Source: Cycloclasticus sp.
Lineage (GTDB): Bacteria; Pseudomonadota; Gammaproteobacteria; Methylococcales; Cycloclasticaceae
Direction of reading: 5' to 3'
NCBI GenBank assembly: GCA_012959695.1
Contig: DUCS01000001.1
Span: forward strand, 1 to 50,178
Length of the DNA: 50,178 nt
A program made the translations under genes and the position numbers. The notes under the pieces were generated by a model that searched no databases, had not been told where the DNA came from, and worked only from the letters and a program-made list of their open reading frames with translations. This document shows positions 45,216 to 50,178 of this stretch, in pieces (within the stretch, counting starts at the first letter, position 1; each line of letters begins with the position of its first letter).

Positions 45216-45919
45216 GAGTCATTGTATTAGATACAGAAACCACTGGTCTTGAACCAAAAAAAGGCCACCGTATTATTGAGGTGGGTTGTGTTGAGCTAAT
45301 TAATAGACGCTTAACCGGTAATAACTTCCATTATTACTTAAACCCACAGCGAGACATTGATGAAGGCGCTGTTGCAGTCCACGGCCTTACTAGCGAGTTT
45401 TTATCGGATAAACCCTTGTACGAAGACATAGCAGAAGAGCTTTTTGAGTACCTTAAAGGTGCCGAAGTAGTGATTCATAATGCTGCCTTTGATGTTGGCT
45501 TCATTAACCATGAATATAAGCTGATGGGTTCAGAACAAGTGGATATGGCTTCATGGTGCGAGGTAACTGATTCCTTACATATGGCGCGCAAAATGTTCCC
45601 TGGCCAGCGTAATAGTTTGGATGCTTTGTGCAAACGGTATGAAATAGACAATAGCCAACGTGAATTGCACGGTGCGTTGCTGGATGCCGAGATTCTGTCT
45701 GATGTTTATCTGATGATGACCGGTGGTCAGAATTCATTGTTTGATGATGAAAGTAGTTCGAAAATTGACCTAACACCTAAAGTATTGGATACCAATAGGC
45801 CGCGATTAGCGGTGATAAAAGCCAGTAATGATGAGTTGGCGCTTCACGCTGAACGGCTTTCTTTTCTTGCGAAAGAGTCTGGGGAAGCCTGTGTTTGGGA
45901 TAAAATAAACAGTAAATAA
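45212..45919 (+). CDS. dnaQ: DNA polymerase III epsilon subunit (proofreading exonuclease)
   Basis: 235 residues. DEDDh 3'-5' exonuclease: Asp7 and Glu9 (LDTETTG), Asp94 (NAAFDVGF), His153 and Asp158 (LHGALLDAE). After the domain comes QNSLF at 173-177, a good match to the beta-clamp-binding consensus QLxLF, then a flexible linker and a C-terminal segment that binds the polymerase alpha subunit. Overlaps rnhA by 4 nt; in E. coli rnhA and dnaQ are adjacent but divergent, so the same-strand overlap is a different arrangement. Confidence 0.95.
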   Translation: MRVIVLDTETTGLEPKKGHRIIEVGCVELINRRLTGNNFHYYLNPQRDIDEGAVAVHGLTSEFLSDKPLYEDIAEELFEYLKGAEVVIHNAAFDVGFINHEYKLMGSEQVDMASWCEVTDSLHMARKMFPGQRNSLDALCKRYEIDNSQRELHGALLDAEILSDVYLMMTGGQNSLFDDESSSKIDLTPKVLDTNRPRLAVIKASNDELALHAERLSFLAKESGEACVWDKINSK

Positions 45920-45940
45920 ATTAAAAACAGGACATTAAGC

Positions 45941-46555
45941 ATGAACGTTTATATAAAAAGATTAGCCATTCTATTGATATGCTTTTGCGTGGCATTACCG
46001 ACAATGAGTTATGCCGTTGATATAAAAACAACGATTACGACCGACAGTTTAAAGGAAAAGAAACAGTCCGAATCTAATAAATATTTAACAGCAACACAAG
46101 CCTATGCTGTTGTACAGGACAGCGCTGATGATATTCTTTTTATTGATGTGAGAACGCCCGCTGAAGTTGAATTTGTTGGTTGGACATCTTTAGTGGATGC
46201 GGTTATACCTTATATGGACAATGACTTTGATGAATGGGATGAGAAGAAGCATCGTTACCAAAAGGTTATTAATGGTGATTTCCCCATTGTTTTTGAAGAA
46301 TTGGTAGCGGCCAAAGGCTTTAATACAAACACGCCTATTATTTTTATGTGTCGTTCGGGTACACGCAGTGGCAAAGCAGCCACATTGGCTACCAAGCTAG
46401 GTTACACGCAGGCATATACTATGGTGGATGGTTTTGAGGGTGATAAGGCTAAGAAAGGTGCCGATAAAGGCCATAGAACAGTGAATGGCTGGAAAAATAG
46501 CGGCCTACCTTGGACCTATAAAGTAGACGGCAGCAAAATTTTATTTAATCAATAG
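45941..46555 (+). CDS. Exported rhodanese-domain protein
   Basis: 204 residues: signal peptide (about 1-25, ending TMSYA/V), then a rhodanese domain (about 50-190) with LFIDVRTPAEVEFVGW and active-site loop CRSGTRS at 137-143 with Cys137, followed by MVDGFEGD and GWKNSGLPW. It probably handles sulfane sulfur in the periplasm. The inserted WDEKKHRYQKV segment before the active site is longer than in GlpE. It is 8 nt before the cysteine-rich protein gene, so the two are likely cotranscribed. Confidence 0.88.
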   Translation: MNVYIKRLAILLICFCVALPTMSYAVDIKTTITTDSLKEKKQSESNKYLTATQAYAVVQDSADDILFIDVRTPAEVEFVGWTSLVDAVIPYMDNDFDEWDEKKHRYQKVINGDFPIVFEELVAAKGFNTNTPIIFMCRSGTRSGKAATLATKLGYTQAYTMVDGFEGDKAKKGADKGHRTVNGWKNSGLPWTYKVDGSKILFNQ

Positions 46556-46563
46556 GCCATGTA

Positions 46564-47379
46564 ATGAGCGCGCATTGGGATAAACATAGTACGTGGGAAG
46601 ACGCTGAAAAAAGCTGGGATGTGCGTTCTAGCGAGCTTGAACAAAGTCACCCTATTAGGCAGTTAGTAAAAATTCCTAAGTTACCCGGTATTCGGCCAAA
46701 AACAAAAAAGCACCTTCGTTGGAAGGCGATGAACTACTTGGCGAAATACGATGAAGAAAAGTTTTTTATTAAATACTTTTTTTCTAACCCCATTAAACAT
46801 GGGTTTAACTTAATTCGTTCTTATTTAACGCCATTACCTTTCACGCGTGATGACGACTTTTTCTTTTACGGGCTAAAAAACGAACAAGAATTTAGAGACA
46901 TGCTGGTCAAGAAAAACAGCAAACTGGTCATCGGTTTTTCTTATTGCCACAAACCGTTCGAGTGTCCATCGGGTCGCTTTACTCAAGAGTGTGCACACGA
47001 AACAAACAACCCGGTGTGTGGCCAGTGCTTTATTGGTAAGTGTGTTCACAGCTTGCCAACTAAGCAGGTATTGCCTGTGTTTATTACTACCGTCCACCAG
47101 ATTGGTGAGGTGATTGTTAAAGAGGTTAAAAAACACCCTAAGTTAGAAATTACTTATATTATTACCGCCTGTGAAATGACCCTGCAAATGTTTGGCGATT
47201 GGGCAAACATGATGAACGTACGTGGTTTAGGTGTACGTTTGGATGGGCAAATTTGCAATACTATGAAGGCGTTTGTTGCTTCAGAGCATGGCATTAAACC
47301 CGGTATGGCGGTGGTGTTGGATAACACCAAAACACGCATTCTTGATTTAATAAAATTCCGCCGAGACGCGAATATTTAA
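46564..47379 (+). CDS. Cysteine-rich protein, DUF116-like, unknown function
   Basis: 271 residues with eight cysteines: C128-x5-C134-x8-C143-x8-C152-x2-C155-x4-C160, then C203 (IITACEMTL) and C231 (GQICNTM). The order CxxC-x4-C, a Rossmann-like stretch, ACE, then CNT resembles DUF116, proteins thought to hold metal or Fe-S centres; the match is by eye only. The N-terminal 100 residues are basic and aromatic without signal peptide or membrane helix. It follows an exported rhodanese by 8 nt. A role in sulfur or metal handling is a guess. I do not recognise it with certainty. Confidence 0.75.
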   Translation: MSAHWDKHSTWEDAEKSWDVRSSELEQSHPIRQLVKIPKLPGIRPKTKKHLRWKAMNYLAKYDEEKFFIKYFFSNPIKHGFNLIRSYLTPLPFTRDDDFFFYGLKNEQEFRDMLVKKNSKLVIGFSYCHKPFECPSGRFTQECAHETNNPVCGQCFIGKCVHSLPTKQVLPVFITTVHQIGEVIVKEVKKHPKLEITYIITACEMTLQMFGDWANMMNVRGLGVRLDGQICNTMKAFVASEHGIKPGMAVVLDNTKTRILDLIKFRRDANI

Positions 47380-47440
47380 AGAAACGTAGTGCTTAAGTTT
47401 TTGCTAAAATATCGCCTTTCTTAAAAAGCGGTAATGTTAA

Positions 47441-48859
47441 ATGACAGTTCGCACACGTTTTGCCCCCAGCCCAACGGGTTACTTGCACGTTGGTGGTGCT
47501 AGGACAGCCTTGTTTTCTTGGCTTTACGCTAAAAAAACCAATGGCCAATTCATTTTACGTATTGAAGATACCGATAGAGAGCGCTCTACTGATGAGTCCG
47601 TTCAAGCGATTTTTGATGGTATGGAGTGGTTGGGCTTAACGCACGATGAAGGACCATTCTTCCAAACAGAGCGCTTCCCGCGTTATGAAGAAGTTATTCA
47701 ACAATTGCTGGACCAAGGTGATGCCTACCATTGTTATTGCTCCGCAGAGGAAGTTGAAACGGTGCGTGAAGAACAGCGCGCTAATAAACAGAAGCCTCGC
47801 TATAACGGCAAATGTCGTCATCGTACGGACGCAGCTGAAGGTGTTAACCCCGTTGTTCGTTTTAAAAACCCAGAGCAAGGTGAGGTTGTATTTGATGACC
47901 TCGTGCGTGGTGAAATAACGATTAGCAATGGCGAGTTAGATGATTTGATTATTGCCCGCTCAAACGGCACGCCAACGTATAATTTAACGGTTGTTGTGGA
48001 CGACTTAGACATGAACATGACGCACATCATTCGTGGTGATGACCATATTAATAATACGCCTCGCCAAATCAACATTATGAAGGCATTGGGTGCTGACGCA
48101 CCACACTTTGCCCACGTACCGATGATTCTAGGCGACGATGGCGCGCGTTTATCCAAAAGACACGGTGCAGTCAGCGTTATGCAATACCGTGATGAGGGTT
48201 ATTTACCAGAAGCCTTGCTGAACTATTTAGTAAGGTTAGGTTGGTCGCATGGTGATCAAGAACTGTTCAGTCGTGACGAAATGATTGAGTTGTTTGATAT
48301 TAAAGATGTTAACAAAACGGCGTCGGCGTTTAATACTGAAAAACTGCAGTGGATTAATCAGCAATATATTATGAAAGCGGAACCTAGTAGTTTGGTTTCT
48401 CCGTTAATAGAGCAGCTAAAAACCTTAGGCTGTGATGTTGAGAATGGTCCAGATGTAGTCGAAATTGTTAAAACGCAGCAGGAACGTGCAAAAACGCTTA
48501 AAGAAATGGCAGAAAAAAGCCTGCTGTTCTATAACGATTATGACGAGTTTGATGAAAAAGCAGCTAAAAAGAATTTAAAAGCTGCTGCGTTAGAACCATT
48601 AGAAATGATGTTGGGAAAATTTGAACAGTTATCTGACTGGTCAAAAGACCCGTTGCATCAGGTAATACTTGATACTGCAGAAGCGCTAGACGTTAAGCTT
48701 GGTAAAGTGGCTCAACCGTTGCGAGTTTCATTAACAGGTACGTCAGTGTCACCTTCACTGGATGCCACTTTATTTCTATTAGGCAAAGACACTTGCGTAA
48801 GAAATATAAATAGAGGCATTGAATTCATAAAAACCAAAATTGCTAACCAAGAAAGCTAG
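47441..48859 (+). CDS. gltX: Glutamyl-tRNA synthetase
   Basis: 472 residues; charges tRNA-Glu with glutamate. Class I motifs: HIGH-type [18 protein letters not shown] near 8-25 and KMSKS-type [10 protein letters not shown] near 240. The catalytic and anticodon-binding domains have the usual length for GltX (471 in E. coli). A tRNA-Ala and its cognate tRNA-Glu follow within 180 nt on the same strand. Confidence 0.97.
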   Translation: MTVRTRFAPSPTGYLHVGGARTALFSWLYAKKTNGQFILRIEDTDRERSTDESVQAIFDGMEWLGLTHDEGPFFQTERFPRYEEVIQQLLDQGDAYHCYCSAEEVETVREEQRANKQKPRYNGKCRHRTDAAEGVNPVVRFKNPEQGEVVFDDLVRGEITISNGELDDLIIARSNGTPTYNLTVVVDDLDMNMTHIIRGDDHINNTPRQINIMKALGADAPHFAHVPMILGDDGARLSKRHGAVSVMQYRDEGYLPEALLNYLVRLGWSHGDQELFSRDEMIELFDIKDVNKTASAFNTEKLQWINQQYIMKAEPSSLVSPLIEQLKTLGCDVENGPDVVEIVKTQQERAKTLKEMAEKSLLFYNDYDEFDEKAAKKNLKAAALEPLEMMLGKFEQLSDWSKDPLHQVILDTAEALDVKLGKVAQPLRVSLTGTSVSPSLDATLFLLGKDTCVRNINRGIEFIKTKIANQES

Positions 48860-48901
48860 ACACTCTGCTTATCATTCAGTACAATTCGCGTCCTACCGAG
48901 A

Positions 48902-48977
48902 GGGGCCATAGCTCAGCTGGGAGAGCGCAACACTGGCAGTGTTGAGGTCAGCGGTTCGATCCCGCTTGGCTCCACCA
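48902..48977 (+). tRNA. tRNA-Ala(GGC)
   Basis: 76 nt; acceptor GGGGCCA/TGGCTCC (one G-T), anticodon stem CAACA/TGTTG with loop CTGGCAG (GGC), T-loop TTCGATC, encoded CCA. Confidence 0.96.
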
Positions 48978-49034
48978 ATTTTTGGTGGAAAAGTGATTTA
49001 GACGATTCACTTTAGTAGTAATAAATAAGACTTA

Positions 49035-49110
49035 GTCCCCATCGTCTAGAGGCCTAGGACACCGCCCTTTCACGGCGGTAACAGGGGTTCGAACCCCCTT
49101 GGGGACGCCA
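49035..49110 (+). tRNA. tRNA-Glu(TTC)
   Basis: 76 nt; acceptor GTCCCCA/TGGGGAC, anticodon stem CCGCC/GGCGG with loop CTTTCAC (TTC), T-loop TTCGAAC, encoded GCCA end. Cognate to GltX encoded just upstream. Confidence 0.97.
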
Positions 49111-49118
49111 TATAAATC

Positions 49119-49149
49119 AACCACTTACAGTAATGTGAGTGGTTTTTTT
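49119..49149 (+). terminator. Terminator after tRNA-Glu
   Basis: AACCACTTAC (49119-49128) pairs with GTGAGTGGTT (49135-49144; one G-T) and a T-run follows. Confidence 0.88.
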
Positions 49150-49408
49150 ATGCCCGCACGGAACATATACGGAACATTTTATTTGCGAAAATTAATTAGC
49201 GATAATAATTGTTAAAGGTAGTCTAAGAGCATCTCCACTGTATAAAATCTTTGTATATTTACCATATGCCTCAGAACTACAAAAATTAACCAAAAGTCAC
49301 TTGGTGAATATTAAACGCCTGAAATATTCATCCACCAACCATATGTTGTAGCAGGCGGTCCAATTAAGTACTATATGTTGTATATATATTTAATTTTGAG
49401 GCTTTAAC
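49150..49408. other. AT-rich spacer with short direct repeats
   Basis: No gene is seen. Two ACGGAACAT copies (49158-49166 and 49169-49177, 11 bp apart) lie just past the tRNA-Glu terminator. Two ATATGTTGTA copies (49341-49350 and 49373-49382, 32 bp apart) lie before the next gene. The AT-rich content and position after a tRNA suit the edge of an integrated element; the repeats could be recombinase or repressor sites. Confidence 0.55.
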
Positions 49409-50089
49409 GTGGGAATTTATTTACCAGAGGTCAACGCATTCACAATAGATGAAATAGCAGATAGGTGGAACTGTGATAGGACTAAGGTTATTAGTTACTT
49501 TGGCTTAGGTATGTTACGTATTCAATACCAATTTAATGGTCAAGCAGCAAGCCATAATATGAGTGAAAAGATGAATGATGAGCCGCATTTCTGTTTAAGG
49601 CTAACAGGTTTTTTTTCAATTGATAACCATGTGGTGAATTTCGTTTTGGCTGGGGGTAGGAACGCGTTTGTTTGTGTGGCAATAGATGGCAAGGGCAGCA
49701 GATATCTCTTAGAGTCTTCATTTTATCTCGATAGTTGTGATTTAAAAATCACAAAGGAAGAGCGTGATAAATTCGAAATGATATACAAAGACATTAAGAA
49801 TGCTGGGCTTAATGTGAGCAAAGGTAAGTACGAATTCACTAACAGGAATCGAAGCAAAGGAGGTCTTATCCGTCATGCCGAGAGTAATACCTATAAAGAG
49901 CTTTGTCGTGAATGCTTTAACGAGGAGGGTCATATGTTCACAGTTGATAAAATGGCCACGAAATTTGTAAGTGATGGTGATGGAATTGTAGTTTTTAGAA
50001 CAGCACAGAAGTGGATACAGGGCTGGAAAAAGGAGGCCAAAGAAAAGAGGGCAGAGGAAAGCCAGAAATTGTTTAAATCATTAAAGTAA
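49409..50089 (+). CDS. Unrecognised protein with possible HTH segments (226 aa)
   Basis: I do not recognise this protein. It starts GTG with a TTGAGG site upstream. The N-terminus (FTIDEIADRWNCDRTKVISYFGLGMLRI, 12-39) reads like a helix-turn-helix, with a beta-rich middle (40-120). The second half holds RSKGGLIRHAESNTY and FTVDKMATKFVSDGDG followed by FRTAQKWIQGWKKEAKEKRAEE, a second HTH-like segment plus basic tail. No membrane or signal sequence. It is flanked by short repeats and follows a tRNA; it may be a regulator or replication-linked protein of a mobile element. No integrase is visible in the window. Confidence 0.6.
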   Translation: MGIYLPEVNAFTIDEIADRWNCDRTKVISYFGLGMLRIQYQFNGQAASHNMSEKMNDEPHFCLRLTGFFSIDNHVVNFVLAGGRNAFVCVAIDGKGSRYLLESSFYLDSCDLKITKEERDKFEMIYKDIKNAGLNVSKGKYEFTNRNRSKGGLIRHAESNTYKELCRECFNEEGHMFTVDKMATKFVSDGDGIVVFRTAQKWIQGWKKEAKEKRAEESQKLFKSLK

Positions 50090-50099
50090 AAAATACGCG

Positions 50100-50122
50100 C
50101 TGCTCAGTACACCTCTGAGCAG
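50100..50122. repeat. Short inverted repeat after the terminal gene
   Basis: CTGCTCAG (50100-50107) and CTGAGCAG (50115-50122) form an 8-bp stem with a 7-nt loop. No T-run follows, so it may be a weak terminator or a protein site. Confidence 0.5.
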
Positions 50123-50178
50123 AGTGCCACGCAGCTCAGGCTCTAGAGCAGCGGTAGGTTGTGTGATTAATTCTCGTG

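Overview
This window looks like a chromosomal segment of a gammaproteobacterium. Evidence includes the tig-clpP-clpX-lon-hupB-tRNA-ppiD block, the mltD / yafS-like / rnhA / dnaQ cluster, feoABC under a Fur-like box, and a split cobalamin-dependent ribonucleotide reductase of the Pseudomonas NrdJa/NrdJb type. Moderate-to-low GC, a hydroxychromene-carboxylate-isomerase-like gene next to a GST, and a lone phasin would suit a marine Cycloclasticus/Methylophaga-type bacterium. That placement is an inference and was not tested by search.

Left edge (1-1.5 kb): a 3' half of tRNA-Ile2(CAT) without its 5' half (probable attachment-site scar), a terminator, a decayed EAL-domain fragment, tRNA-Arg(ACG) abutting a perfect 21-bp hairpin, and a phasin gene with a good sigma70 promoter. 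At 1.5-4.7 kb lie nrdJa-nrdJb behind two NrdR-box-like palindromes 33 bp apart. At 4.8-11 kb are an old-yellow-enzyme reductase, a P-type cation ATPase, an exported methyltransferase-like protein and purT (minus strand).

Middle (11-25 kb): two DMT-type transporters, a PqiA-domain protein followed by a parvulin, a DUF5610-like protein behind an almost textbook FliA (sigma28) promoter, an isomerase/GST pair, a HupE-like protein with its membrane-anchor partner, a trypsin-like protease with a coiled-coil insertion, and eutBC without microcompartment genes. A histidine-rich membrane protein of unknown function follows, then feoCBA (minus) with a Fur site, and a CPBP-family membrane protease.

Proteostasis block (25-34 kb): tRNA-Leu, tig, clpP, clpX, a strong terminator, a sigma32-like promoter, lon, hupB, tRNA-Val, tRNA-Asp, ppiD. 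Transport block (34-42 kb): a dicarboxylate/glutamate symporter, then a peptide-type ABC importer (binding protein, two permeases, fused double ATPase) with serB lying between the permease and ATPase genes.

Right part (42-50 kb): mltD (minus) divergent from a yafS-like methyltransferase, rnhA and dnaQ, which overlap in series; an exported rhodanese and a cysteine-rich DUF116-like protein; gltX followed by tRNA-Ala and tRNA-Glu; then an AT-rich stretch with short direct repeats and an unrecognised gene that may be the start of an integrated element at tRNA-Glu.
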